This document shows, piece by piece, positions 51,758-64,000 of a DNA stretch of 64,000 nt. This DNA is from Apiospora phragmitis (Eukaryota; Ascomycota; Sordariomycetes; Amphisphaeriales; Apiosporaceae). The stretch's first letter is position 1. Each line of letters begins with the position of its first letter. The position numbers and the translations under genes were made by a program. A model generated the notes under the pieces. The model saw nothing but the letters and a program-made list of their open reading frames with translations. It was not told where the DNA came from and ran no database searches. The stretch covers positions 2,294,001-2,358,000 of the forward strand of contig JAQQWL010000005.1 of assembly GCA_038363925.1 (NCBI GenBank), read 5' to 3'.

Positions 51758-53799
51758 AATAATTAAAGCTTTTAAGCGGTATTTTTTAAATATTTTTTAA
51801 ATCCTTAAGTAATTTTTTTTAAATAAATAACCGTTTTATTAAATAAGGTATTAAAAGCTTTATTTAGTTTTTTTATTAATAATTTTTTAATTTTTAATTT
51901 CGTATTCGTATTAATTTATTTTAATTTTTAATTATATATCGATCGGGGTATTTTTAAACGTTAACTTAAGTAATAAGGTATAAAATATAAGGTGTATTTA
52001 TATTATTTTAAATAATAATAATTAATAATTAGTTTTTAAAATAACTTTTACGATTTTAAATAGTTTAATCTTTTTAAAATCTAATTTATTACTTAATTAT
52101 TTAATTTTAATATTTCATTATAAAAGATATATTCTTTCTCTTTTTTTTAAGGTTAATCCTTTAACCTAGTTTAATCGGCGTATCTTTTTATTTATTATTA
52201 AAAAAAGGTAAGGTCTTATAATAAAATAATTTAAAGTTTAATTTATCCGCTCGGTTTATTTATTTATTTAAAGGTAGTAAGCTGTAAATAGTTTATATTT
52301 AACGCCGAGTTATATTATAAGTGATTTTTAAAAATTTACGATAAATAGCTTATTTTTATCGAAGATAATCGTTTCGAGTAGTTCGTATTAATTAACGATC
52401 GTTTAAAGGAATATATAAATTAAGTTATTAGTATTACTAAATTCTTTATATAATAAGAAATAAGTATATTTTATAAATTTATTTATAATTATTAAAATAT
52501 TATCGTAATTAATTTTAATTAAGGGTTTTTTAAATAAGGGTAGTTTAATTACGAAATTAAACATAATCGTTTTTTACGCTTTATTTAATAATAAAATCGG
52601 TTATAATTCTTTATATAATTAATACTTAATTATTTTTATTTTATTATAAAAGTTATATTAATTAATTACTTTAATTACGATTAATTTAAAGTTTTTATGA
52701 TTAAGTTAAATATTAATTCGTTTTTAAGTTTTAAATAATCCTTAATATTTATATATAAAGTATTTATAAAGTTTTTTAATAAAGTTTTCGCGGTATTATT
52801 TAAAAATATAAATCTTATTTCGGTAAAAGATAAGACCGTCTCGGTTCTTAAGGTAATCTTTAATATAATTAACGAAGTCGAGAGTTTAATTAAGTTATCG
52901 AAACTTAGTAACTTGATTGTTATTATGTTAAACGTGGCTTATAATATTTAGTTATTGCGATAATACGAGGTTATTGTCTTAGTTATAGGTTAAAATAGTT
53001 CGCGTCTCGGGTAGGATTTTTTTTAATAGTTTAATTATCGGCTTAATACGTCGGCGCGACTATTCTTATTATTTTTATAATAAATAATAGTAAGGTTAAA
53101 TTTTAAAAAGAATTTAAATTATAATATTTATTTTTTATTTAGTTTTTTAATAATAATAAATATTATAAGGTTTTTATAATTAGTATAAATTCTTATTAGT
53201 TTTTTTATTTCGTTAAAATAATATCTTTATTTTTTATAAGTTTTAATAATAGTTATTAACTTTTTATTTTAGATTTAATAATTAAATTTTAATTTATTAA
53301 GTTTTTTTTTTAAAAAAAATTGCGATAAAATACGACTTTTTATTATCGTTTTATTAATTTAATTACTTTTTAATCGTATAGTTTAATACGTCGGTCTCGA
53401 TTTTAAAAAGTTTAATAAAATTTATTACGCGAAATATTAGTTCGTTAAAAATTCGCTCCTTAATATCGTAAAATATTTCGGCTTTTTTATTTATTTATTA
53501 AAACGGCTCGTCCTTTTTTATTAAGTTCGTTAAAAGTGTCGTTATTTTATTAAATCCGGGGATAAAAATCTATTAATAATTAGCTAGTTTTAAAAAAGAT
53601 TTACTTTTTATAGCGCTTATAAGCGTAAGCTATTTTTTAATTATTAAAATTTTCGAAGGTTTTATTCGAATCTTTTTAAAAAATACTATATATTTTACGA
53701 ATAGAATTAATCGTTAATAAAATTCGCTCTTTTTTAAATTAATTAATAAATTAGCGTTTTATAATTCTTAAAGTATTAGTTTTACGTACTTTTTATATT

Positions 53800-54150
53800 A
53801 CTCCTTATTTTTAAAATAAATTAAGATATTATTAAAATATATTATAATAAACTCATTAAGGTATTCGCGTAAAATATAATTAATTATTATTTAAAAACTA
53901 GCCTGTACGTTAATTAAATTAAACGGTATAGCTTAATACTCGAAATATTTATACTTAGTTTAAAACGTGGTTTTTTATTCTTAATCTAGATTAAGTTATA
54001 TATATTAAGGAAATTAAGTACTATAAAGATCTTAACGTTTAATAGTTTATTTTATAGGTCGTCGATCAAGGGTAAAGGGTACCGGTTTTTAATAATAATT
54101 TCGTTAAGTTTTTAATAATCGATATATATACGTTATTTAAGTTTCTCGTT
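53800..54150 (-). pseudogene. gypsy reverse transcriptase relic
   Basis: The minus strand, read through stops, gives KNRYPLPLIDD, INDILREYL-like text and the active-site box IIIYFNNILIYF in place of YLDDILIYS. Both catalytic Asp codons have become AAT (Asn) around 53828-53839. Order and spacing are those of Ty3/gypsy reverse transcriptase. Confidence 0.8.
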
Positions 54151-54820
54151 TTTACTCTTTTTTAAGACGAAGAGGATAAGGAAGCTTGCTAGTAATATAA
54201 ATAGTTATATAATTCATTTTTTAAGGTTTTTCGTAATATACTTTTTAAGGCTTGTTTATATTCTTAATTAAGTTTATATATAGGTATAAATAAGGGTTCT
54301 TTTTTATTTTTAAAGGGTATCTTATAATTTTACCGTATATAAAACGATAAACCTATTTTTAATTTCTTATTAAAAAGAGTTTCGAATTATCGATATTTCT
54401 TAAATATAATCTTTATAATACTTAGCTTAAGTTCTTTAATAATAATATATATTTTAAATACTTTAAATTTACTAAAAAGCTATTTTTTAAACCGTTATTT
54501 ATTAATTAAACTTTTTCTAATATATTTTATTAAAGTTAACTTATTTTTTAATTAATTTTAAAATTATTTACTCGTAATTAAAGTATTTTTAATATTATAT
54601 CGTATTTTATAACGTTTATAATATTATACGTGATTCGTTTATAACGTTTTTTAATATTAATTAAAAGGTTCGCGACTTTTTTTATACGTTTTTATTATCG
54701 TACGTTATAAGTTTTTTATTAACTGTTTTAAGTCGATATAAGGCGTTTTTTTCTTATTATTCTAATACTAAGCTATTAATAATTCGTAATAAAATATAAT
54801 TACTTTATATTTTATTATTT

Positions 54821-54825
54821 AATAG
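54821..54825. repeat. copia target site duplication, left
   Basis: AATAG directly before the left LTR; the same five bases follow the right LTR at 60973-60977. Confidence 0.85.
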
Positions 54826-55036
54826 TATTAAATAAGCTTTCGTACGTACGTATAAGTGAGTTCCGAGTTTAATTGTAATTATATTAATATATTCTTTTAT
54901 TTATATCTATTTTTAATATAAGCTATAAGGGGATTATATACCTCTTCTAATAAAATAAAAAAAGGGTTCGTACGCGTAAGTACGTAGTACCCTTTTTAAA
55001 GTAGTATAAATAGCTTTAGTTTTAATTGTTTTAATA
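54826..55036 (-). repeat. copia 3' LTR
   Basis: Begins TATTAAATAAGC and ends TTAATA; the partner is at 60759-60972. Both contain the GGGTTCGTACGCG block near the inner third. Confidence 0.9.
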
Positions 55037-55446
55037 TTAGCAGTTTTTTATTTTAGCGATAGAATTAGTTTATTCCCCTTTTTAAATACGGGCCTTTCTT
55101 TCTCGAGGGTTTCGTACGGATGGGTTGCGCTAATCCGATATTCGGTGCCTGCTTAAGCCGTATAAGTAATGCTATACTTTTTTAACGTTACTTTTATTAA
55201 GTAATAAGTCTTTTTAATTAATTATTTTAATCGTTTAATAATAATAACGATAATAAGGGAAGTTATTATACGTTAACGTATATTATTTCTCGTTATAAAT
55301 TAAAAAAAACGGTTTAAAAGTAATAATAATAATAAAGGTGCCGTTATATATCGCGATACGTTATACCTTATCGGGGACGTGTAAGTCTAGCTTTTCGATA
55401 TACGCTTCTATATATATAATAAGGCTATTTATCGAGATTATTTACT

Positions 55447-56890
55447 TAAGGGCCTTGTTTAAGGATACCTTAGTAAGGGCGTTTGCCGGGTTATCTTTAC
55501 TATCGATGTAATAAATATATGAGATCTCTTTTTTTATACGATTCTCGGAGGGATATAATATTAATTATAAGCTTTTTTTTATTTATTATACCTAGCTTAA
55601 TTAAATAATTATAAAAAGACTTCGAATTTATGTAAAGAGTTATTAGTATATTTTAAAATCCTAAGGTTCGTATAATTCTTTTAAGCGTAGTACATAGTGT
55701 AATACCGTTATTTATATCGGAAATCGTGTCGTATAGTTCGTTAATTAATACGCTCCGTATAACTCTTTTATATTTCGTTAAGCGTTAATAAATAATATTA
55801 TTTTAAATTTTAAACTAGTTTTTTATACGATTTATTTCTTAGCTTAATAAAATTAAGTTTTTAAATTAAGAAATTAAGTCTTCGTTACTTATAAACAAGC
55901 CGTCGGTAAAAATATATATCTTCGTATAATAAAGGTTAAGCGAGATATATTTTAAGCCGCGTATCGAGTTCTAGATTTATTAATTAATATGCTTATTTAA
56001 GTTCTTAATATCCTTATTTTTTAATGTTTATATTTAAGCGGCGATAAATAAGTCGTACGCTATATATGCTTTTCTTACCTATTAAGAGACATATTACTAG
56101 TTTTTATTAATAGTTTTTAAATTAATAAGCTTTAATTAATTAGCTTATCCCTTTTATTTAAAAAAGATATCGTACGATTTTAATCGAATCTTGCCTCCGT
56201 TAAATTTTATTAGCGTACTTTCGGTCAGGATATTTTTCGGCTTTATATAGAATCGTTACTTTACTAACTTTTCTCTTTTTTAAAAAAAAGGGGGCTATAG
56301 CGAAGCTAAACGTATCGTCAGTTTATATTATTATAATATCGAAAGTATTCGGTTTATTCGTAATAAATAATAAGTAGGCGTTATGTATTAAAACTATTAT
56401 TTTTAAATTTTATATATAATAATTATAATACGTTTTAAATTAATAAAGTTTCGACTTTATTAATTCATATAAGGGTAATACGATTTAAAATAACGTCTTT
56501 TCTAAATATTAAATCTTTAGTTTATTAATAAACGTGCGTAAAATAGTCGGTTTAATTTATTATATAATTAAATATATATTTATATAATATCGCGTAACTT
56601 ACTTTATACGTTAAAGTTTCGGATTAAAATCGGTTCGAAGGTTAGTAAGAGTTTCTAGCTTATCCTTTAGATTATTAGTAACGAAGTTAAAATAGCCTCC
56701 TTTTTTATATCTTCGTAGCCCTATATTACGAGCCTAGACTTCTCGTATAGCTTCGTAGTTTTACCCTTAATCTCTCGTACGAGCCGTGTTTTGAAAATTT
56801 TCCGGCTAATATGCTTACCCGGGTCGAATCGAATAAGTTCGAAAACTCTTCGTATAACGAAATTATTAATCTCCTCCGCGTCGAACTCTT
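55447..56890 (-). pseudogene. copia pol relic (reverse transcriptase to ribonuclease H)
   Basis: At 56890-56650 the minus strand reads EEINNFV, then RRVFELI, FDPGKH, IFKTRLVREIKGK and YEKSRLVI, the start of copia reverse transcriptase. At 55526-55447 it reads EISYIYYIDSKDNPANALTKV, the end of copia ribonuclease H. Stops in between are mostly TAA or TAG where CAA, CAG or TGG is expected. Confidence 0.85.
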
Positions 56891-58669
56891 AAAATAGATA
56901 TCCGGACGAGGTAATAACGCCGTTTTATCGGAGCTTAATTATTAAGTCGTAATTCTTTTATTCATTTTTAATAAAAAATATAACGGTTAAAACGTTCCGG
57001 AGTAAATATTTTCTAGGTCGTCTCCGGCCACGTTATACGAGAGTTACCGTAATTTCCTCGGCTATCGGTTTAATATCTAAGGTATTTACCGGCTATTCCG
57101 GATCTAGTTATATATTCGGCTCGTCGTGCGGTTCTCCGGCCTCTTCTTGATAATACGGCTTAATTTAAGTTACTCGAAAGGCTTTCGAGCTATTCAAAAT
57201 ATTTACTCGAATTATATAGTCTTCGATAATTATTATCTTATATAGTCCGGTTTATTCTTTTTTTTATTAAATTAAAACTTTATTTCGAAGCGAGAGTATT
57301 AAAATATTATAGATAACCGGTTTATTCCGAGTATTTAAAGCTTAATAAATATCGATATCTGTATTATTTTCTAGAGTATCTTTATTACTTTCCGTACAGC
57401 TTTTTTTCGTGCCTAGATCTTTAGTAACGGTAATAAGTTCTCGTTAATATAAAAATATATTCCGAATACGAGTAAAGTAAATATTAAGCCGTCGGGGCTA
57501 GCCGTATTATTTAAAGCTTTAATAACTATTTAAAGCACTGTTTTAATATTTATTTAATAACCGAGATCCTTTTATAGAATATTAAAGGCCCTACGTAGCG
57601 GAACGTGCGCTTATTTAGCTTTACTTATTACTTAATAAGCTTTAATAAGTATTTATTTATAAATAATTCTTATTATTTATATATAGTTTCGAAATTCTAT
57701 TTAAAAGTGCGTACTTAAATTATACGAGATATAATTAAAGGGTCTTTAATATATATATATTTAATATTTATAAAGGATTTTTCAAGTGTTTTATACGTTA
57801 AGCGAATATAGGAATATAATCGTTTAAATAAACGTATTCGAATCGATTACGTAAAATATGTTTTATTTATTAATATAAATAATGTTTATAATAATCTCGT
57901 AATTAAAGTCGTATTTATTTTATAACGAGAATTTAAATCTTTATAACGCCGGATCGTGCGATTAGTATTAAAAATAAAATTTATAAATCTCGTCGAGATA
58001 ATAGCGGGGTCGACGTTATCGTAGCCGGCGTTCTTTAGGAACGTATAAAGCTTTTTTATACGAGGGTGTTTAAACCGTCGGTAGAGGTGTTAAAGTTATT
58101 TTTTAATGAAATATAACGTTGTTTTATACCGCCGGTATTAAAGAATAGGTGTCTTTATTTCTTAATTATAAGTAATATTTCGCCGTTTTTTTATACGATA
58201 AAATTAAAGATATTATTATAATATGTTTTAAGCCGGTTAATATTATATAACGAGAATAAGAAAAAGTTTATAATATCTAAGATATAATACTTAATTACCT
58301 TTAATTAGTTTCGTACGTTAATTATTTTAATTAATAAAATAAGCTTTAAACTTTCGAACTTAATTTCGGCGTTCCTCGAGGTTTTATTAATTTATGCGTC
58401 TAGGTTCTCTTATATGTAAGCCTTTATTTAAGGCTTTTTAACTATTGAAAGTAAGGTGGCGCTAGTATTTTAAAGCTCTTTTAATAAGTTTAGTTATATA
58501 AGTTATTAAAGTTAAATTAATTAACTTATATAATAACTTTTAAAGAATAAATATCTTTATTAATAAGTTAATAATAAAACGCGGCGTCTATTAAGTAAGT
58601 AATATTTTATCGTGCGTTTTCTAGATTAAAGTAATCGTACTCCTTTTCGTTGTTTTTTAGCTCCTCTCT

Positions 58670-58795
58670 ATTACGATCGGCGGGTTAGTCCCTTGCGAGG
58701 TAGCACTTAAGGCGTAGAATTAAACAGAAATGACCCGAAGAGTCATTTCGAAGCTTTTGCTTTATAGCTCAGTGGTTAGTCCACACGTATTATAA
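58670..58795 (+). repeat. tRNA-like short interspersed element, copy 2
   Basis: The better-preserved copy of the 126-base element at 50011-50136. It has a hairpin GAAATGAC...GTCATTTC (8-bp stem) and ends with TTTATAGCTCAGTGGTTAGTCC, a good match to the D-arm and A box of a tRNA. It is inserted inside the copia interior, making it a third level of nesting. Confidence 0.65.
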
Positions 58796-60758
58796 CACTC
58801 TCTTTTCTTTTTTTAATCTCGGACGAAATCCTTATATTTATTTTAAATAAAGAGATCTTATTTAACATTATTATACGTTTAAAAGTATTAAGTTATTATA
58901 TAAGTTCGTTTTTTAATTAAATAATTTATTAATTAATAGCTTTACTTATAATAGATTTAATAAGTTCTTTATTTAAACTACCGGTTCTTATACGATAGCC
59001 TAGGTCGAAACGTGTTCATAGGTCGCTAATTTTTATCCTATCCTAGTCGTCAGCTATTATATAGTAATTTATTACTATAATCTAGTCGGTTTCTTTTCCT
59101 GCGGTTATTTATAAATCGTTTATTAATTAAGTACGTATTTATAGCCGGGTTTCGATATAGTTTTTTCGTTAAATATCGTTTTAAGAGCCTCTAGTTCGTT
59201 ATTATATTTAGCGATACGCGAAGGTCCGAAAATAGCGCTTTACATATTAGCTTTTAATTAATAAGAGCTGGTGTAAGCTCTTAGAACTCCTCGGCAGGCT
59301 CGTACGACTAAGGTATAGAGAGCGATCTCTCCTTTAAATCCCTTTCCGAGGGCTCGTTATACGAATTAGAGCTTATCTAGCAGGATTTCTAGGACCTCGA
59401 TAGGTTACTTCTCGGCGTTTTTACTTTTTACTCGTACGAAAGAAGTTATTATTTAATCCGTGAAATATTATTATATTAAAGTACGAGTTTATAAGGTGGT
59501 ATATTTCGTCTTATCTCTTTTTAAGTTCGATATAATTAAAATAAAATACCTCTATACAGCTAGAAAAAATATCCGAGAAGATCGTATAATACTAGTTTTT
59601 TAATATATTTAATTATTAATATATTTTAATAAACATCCGTACTTTATTATAAAAAGTATCGTATAATTTACCGGTATAATTCTTTTTTTTCTTTTATACC
59701 TTTAAAAAAGTAACGACTTTATTTTAATCGATTTTATCGTTATAAATAGCTCAGCTTAAAGGGATATCGTATTTTATAACGTATGCTAAACTAGATAATC
59801 TTACGATCTAGTCCGGCGGTACCGGAGTCGGAGAAGAAAAAAGACGATATTTTATAACGCTTAAATACTTATAAATCTAGGGTTAAATATCGGGCTTAAA
59901 ATATCTCGTAATATCGCGAACGATTACTTCGTATAAAGACCGGGTATCTCTCGCTTAGGCGGCGGTTATTCGATTACCTATTCTCGGGAAAAGTATAAAA
60001 CATCCTCTTTTTAGATTTTCGAGGTCGGTTTTATTAAACTTACGAGTTTAGCTTTAAAGGATCCGTTCGTTAATATATTAACTCCGTGTTTTCTAAAATA
60101 ATTAAAAGGCTTTTTTTAAAACGTACGGTTAATTTAACCGAACTAGTGCTCGGTTTATCCTTTGAATTCGATAATAAATAACTTTTAAAAAGAGGTCTTT
60201 TTTATTTTTAATATATAATATTTTAAGAAATATTATATAAAATATATCGTAAATAGTTTAGGTATTATTCCTTTAAAAAATACGTTTAAAGGTTCGAGTT
60301 CTTAAAAAGCGAGGTTAACGTTTTTTTTTTCTAAACTATTAAAAAATCCCGGTATTTTAAAAAACTTTTTCGTATATAAATAGTTCGAGGTTTAAGGTTA
60401 TCGGTTTATTTAAGTTCGATACGTCCGGGCTTAGTCTCGATTCGCCGACCGTAATTAACTCTATTTTAATAAGGGTTATTATTTTATAAATCTTATAATA
60501 AGGTTATTTAAATATATAATTATATATAGCTTAATTAATCTCGCGTATAATTTAAAACCTAGTCTCTTCCTTATAATGTATACTCGAGAAAAGGGGTTCC
60601 TCCTCGTACGGTTAATTTAATTCGGCTCTTCCTTCGAATCTTTAATAGGCGGAAATTCTTGGGGCTCTTTAGCACGGCTCGCCTTTACGTCGATAGGGGC
60701 GTAAAATCGTTTCTTTACTCTTATTAATTTATAATCGCTACGAGTAATTATTAATTAA

Positions 60759-60972
60759 TATTAAATAAGCTTTCGTATATATATATATAAATAAGTTCCG
60801 AGTTTAATCGAGGTTATATTACTATATTATTTTATTTATATCTATTTTTAATACAAGCTACGAGGGGTATCGTATACACCTCTTAATAAAATAAAAAAAG
60901 GGTTCGTACGCGCAGGTACGTAATACCCTTTTTAAAGTAGTATAAAGAGCTTTAATTCTAAATGTTCTAATA
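60759..60972 (-). repeat. copia 5' LTR
   Basis: Partner of the LTR at 54826-55036, with short TA-run expansion near its left end. Followed at 60973-60977 by AATAG, the right target duplication. Confidence 0.9.
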
Positions 60973-62554
60973 AATAGCGCTCGAATAATAATTTTTTTAA
61001 TTTTCATTATTAATACGATATAATTATAAATTTTTTAATTATTCGTTATTAAATATAAAGACTTATTTTAATCCGCTTATTATTATTTTTTATAATAAGC
61101 GGCGTTTATTTTTTAAACGTTATTTTTATAAGTAATTAATAATTTTTTACGCTTAATTATTATATCGTTACTATCGTTTTTTTCGTTTTGTATAAAATAA
61201 TTTTTAATATATTAGCGGAAATGTTTTTATATTTTTCCTTATATAAAATACTATCTTTAATATTTAAGATTCGAGTTTTTTAAATAGTTCGAAAGTTTAT
61301 TAAGTTCGCTAAAATTTATAAACGTTTTATAAGTTTTTTAATATAATAAAGGGTTTTTTTATAAGGTATATATTTATATATTTTAAAAGTATTAAGTGCT
61401 TTTTTTTAAACGTTTATAAGCTCGCGATTTTTTAAGCGTATTTAAGGTATTAGTTTTTAAAATATTTCTTTTAATCTTATCTTTTTAAGTAATATTATCG
61501 TAATTACCGTAAGTTTTTTTATATTAATAAATATACGCGTCGTTTATTAAGAATTAATAGTTAAAAATCTTTTCGATAATATAATCCGGGTATAGTTACG
61601 TAGTAAGTCGTTTACTAGTCCACCGAGGAAACTATTCGTACTCGAGTTTTTCCGCGAGGTGCTTTATATAAGCGTCGTGTATATACGAGATCTATAAGAG
61701 CGTGAAGTATTTTTCGTATATAAGAGAGATTTAAAGGTCGGTTTTTATAACGTAATTACCGTGAATTCTTAAATTAAAACCGGCCGTAATAAGTACTTAG
61801 TATAAATGTTTCAAATCGAGGTAAGAGATATTAAAAATAGTTAATTATTCGTTAGTTTTTAAGTTTTTAAATTTAACGATCTCGTTTATTAACTCGTTTA
61901 TTAATATACCGATTAAACGTTCGAGGTTTATTAATTATTTTAATTAGTTTATAATATTATTCGTCGAGTTATTATTATATAAGAAAGGCTGTTCTTTTCG
62001 TATTATTATAACGCTTCGGCTATAATTACTTTTAGCATTAAAAGCTTTAAGGAATTATTCGGTTCCTTCTTTATTTATTAAATATAAGGTATATTCGTCG
62101 TCGTAATAAGCTATTTAAAATAAGCTATATTATTTTATAATAGCGTTATTATTTTTAATAATTATTATAAAGGCGTCCTTTACTTTAATAACGTTAATAT
62201 ATTATTCGTTTAAAACTTTTCGAAAGTGCTTCTTTAAGGCTCGATATTTTTAAGCGTAATAGTCTCGCTTTTAATAATTATAATAAATAATATACTACTT
62301 TTTATTATATTTATTATATTTAGTAGCGTCGAGGTTTATAGGTTTATTATAGTAATTATACGTCGTAGTGTTCTTAAGTGGCATGCTATTATAGTAACGT
62401 AGTTATCTTATATTAGCTTAAATCCGATTAGCCTACCGTTATTACTCGCCTTACTTCTCGCGGCGTCGTTTGTATATACGAGTATTAATCTTAATAGTAA
62501 GTTTTATATATAAGAGGAAATTATTAAGGGTATTAAGCCGGCTAAGTTTTTTTT

Positions 62555-62644
62555 AACGTTTTTTTTAACGTTTTTTTAACGTTTTTTTAACGTTTTTTTA
62601 ACGTTTTTTTAACGTTTTTTTAACGTTTTTTTAACGTTTTTTTT
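62555..62644. repeat. 11-bp tandem array (AACG followed by T7)
   Basis: Eight copies of AACGTTTTTTT (first spacing 12, the rest 11) in the gag region of the gypsy element. Every unit keeps its CG step. Confidence 0.9.
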
Positions 62645-63481
62645 AGTTTTTAATAATATATTATAATTCTTATAGTTTTAATATAATTTAGTCGAATTAT
62701 AATATATTAAAACTTCGGCGGTATAAAAAGCGGGTAATTTATTTTATTTAAGCGTTTTAAATGTTTTTCTTTATTTATCGTTTTTTATCGAGGTTTTAAA
62801 AAAGTAATTTAAAAGCTTATTTAAAGCCGTCGTAACTTTTAAAAATTCGTTATACTTTCGTATAATATAGTTTAATTTATTAATCGTTTTTTATAAGTTC
62901 GTTTAAATAAAGTTTAAATTAAGCGAGTATTTTATTTTTAAAAAATAAGGTAGTATAAATAACTCGCTAAGTAACGTTTTAAAACGTTCTTTTATAGAAT
63001 TATTAATAAGTTTTAATTTAAATAAAGAGTTTTTAAAAGGTTTCGCTCGTTTCGTTAAAAGGTGTTAATATATTAATTTTTATACCTTTTTTAAATACGA
63101 TAAGGGTTTAAATAATATTAATAATTATATAAAAGAGGCGTATTTTTTCGCGTAACTTATTAATATTATAAAGTATTTATTTTAAAGTGCTTTTAGTGAA
63201 AAGTTCGTTACGCTCTTTTTTAAGTTTAACGTAATAATAATAATAATTAGCGTTTTTTTACTAAGTTTTTTAATTCGTTTAATTAATATTTACGGTTTAA
63301 GGTTATTATTATTATCGTTATTATCGATATTTATAATAAGGTCTCGTTAAAAAATATTAAAGGTGGCGATGAGGATCTTTCTTTATCGGATAATATTATT
63401 AAGGTTAAGTATAAATATAATCCTTATAAAATTATTATTTAAGGTTTAAATAGTAATTTATAAAAATAAAAATAATTAAAA

Positions 63482-64000
63482 TATAATAAACGTTATTTAA
63501 GTTTTAAAAAAACTTAATAAAACGTATTAAGGTTTATATTTATAGTATAAAAGAATATTTAAATGTATAATAACAATAACGCTTTTACTAATATAATATA
63601 TAATAGCCGGGTTATAATATAATAATAAAGGCTTAAATAAAAAAATTTATATAATAAATTTATTAACACTATTTATTTTATTAATAAATTAATATTTAAA
63701 CTAATTATTAAAATAAAAAGTATTTATATAAAATATATAAAGAATTATTCGTTATTATATATATAATCTTTTCTTTATTAATATCCCTTAGTTTTTAAAG
63801 ATCTCGGGGATCTCGCGAGATCTTATCGAGCCGGCTCTTTAAATCTCGTTAAGATCTCGAGAGCTACTAACCTTTAATTATTTTATTTTTATATAATTTA
63901 TAATAGTTATTTATTTTTATTTATTTTTATTTAATTAGTTTTAATATATTATTATTATAATATTAATTATCGAGGTTTTATAATAATATAATAAAGTTTA
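63482..64000 (-). repeat. gypsy 5' LTR, cut by the window end
   Basis: Matches 50362-50928. It has lost more C and G than its partner, with many more TA steps. It continues beyond the window. Confidence 0.75.

Larger units (their letters stand above)
54826..60972 (-). mobile_element. Ty1/copia LTR retrotransposon, nested in the gypsy element
   Basis: Two LTRs of 211 and 214 bp (54826-55036 and 60759-60972) bound a 5.7 kb interior, and AATAG flanks both ends, so this is a complete insertion of about 6.15 kb. The minus-strand pol is recognisable: reverse transcriptase start at 56890-56650 and the ribonuclease H end at 55526-55447, next to the left (3') LTR as expected. The interior is full of RIP-created stops. 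It interrupts the gypsy element between gag and reverse transcriptase. Confidence 0.9.
50362..64000 (-). mobile_element. Ty3/gypsy LTR retrotransposon, RIP-inactivated, interrupted by a copia element, continuing past the window
   Basis: Direct repeats at 50362 onward and 63482 onward mark the two LTRs. The pol gene lies on the minus strand: reverse transcriptase motifs at 54150-53800 include YPLPLIDDL and the polymerase box now reading YFNN. Sequence at 63400-61000 is in the gag position, with degraded zinc-knuckle-like repeats near 62380-62270. Excluding the 6.1 kb copia insertion, the element is about 7.5 kb within the window. The 5' LTR runs off the right end, so its target duplication cannot be checked. 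Confidence 0.8.

Noticed and set aside
46560..64000. CRISPR-like or origin-like structure in the A+T-rich block
   Set aside because: The A+T richness is explained by RIP of known transposon families; no regular spacer array exists and the organism is a fungus.

Overview
The window comes from a filamentous ascomycete (Pezizomycotina, most likely a Sordariomycete). The evidence is short GT-AG introns of about 48-190 nt with CTRAY-type branch sites, fungal-specific families (DUF3433, Zn2Cys6 regulator, fungal-type LEU4, SEC2, KAP95), and a right-hand 17.5 kb block of A+T-rich DNA with the signature of repeat-induced point mutation (RIP). All gene models are hand-spliced from the sequence alone. 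Family names rest on recognised motifs, not on database searches.

Left and centre (1-46.5 kb) is ordinary gene-bearing DNA. In order it holds: a DUF202 membrane protein (+); the mitochondrial copper chaperone SCO1 (-, one intron); a large low-complexity coiled-coil protein (-, with an unlisted 3' exon); a 7.3 kb stretch with no convincing gene; an uncharacterised protein of 422 aa (+); a DUF3433 multi-pass membrane protein (-); a small secreted repeat/Cys-rich protein (+); SEC2, the exocytic Rab exchange factor (+); a four-exon cytochrome P450 (-); a Zn2Cys6 transcription factor with about eleven exons (+); importin beta KAP95 (-, five exons); and 2-isopropylmalate synthase LEU4 (-). The genes are unrelated housekeeping and accessory functions. 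The only pair that could be functionally linked is the divergently placed P450 and Zn2Cys6 regulator.

Right (46.5-64 kb) has no living gene. It is a stack of mutated mobile elements: a pogo/Fot1-type transposase relic (-); a roughly 0.65 kb island of normal composition; a second pogo-type relic (+); a short tRNA-like element; and a Ty3/gypsy LTR retrotransposon (-) that runs past the window end. A complete Ty1/copia LTR retrotransposon (-) is inserted in the gypsy element, with two LTRs and a matching 5-bp target duplication. The copia element in turn carries a second copy of the tRNA-like element. The transposase and polymerase motifs are recognisable although catalytic Asp codons have become Asn and Cys codons have become Tyr.

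Four genes (DUF3433, the secreted protein, the Zn2Cys6 regulator and LEU4) can only be read through by allowing single-base insertions or deletions, often at short homopolymers. KAP95, P450, SEC2 and SCO1 need none. This is either residual assembly error or local decay, and it matters for anyone using the models.
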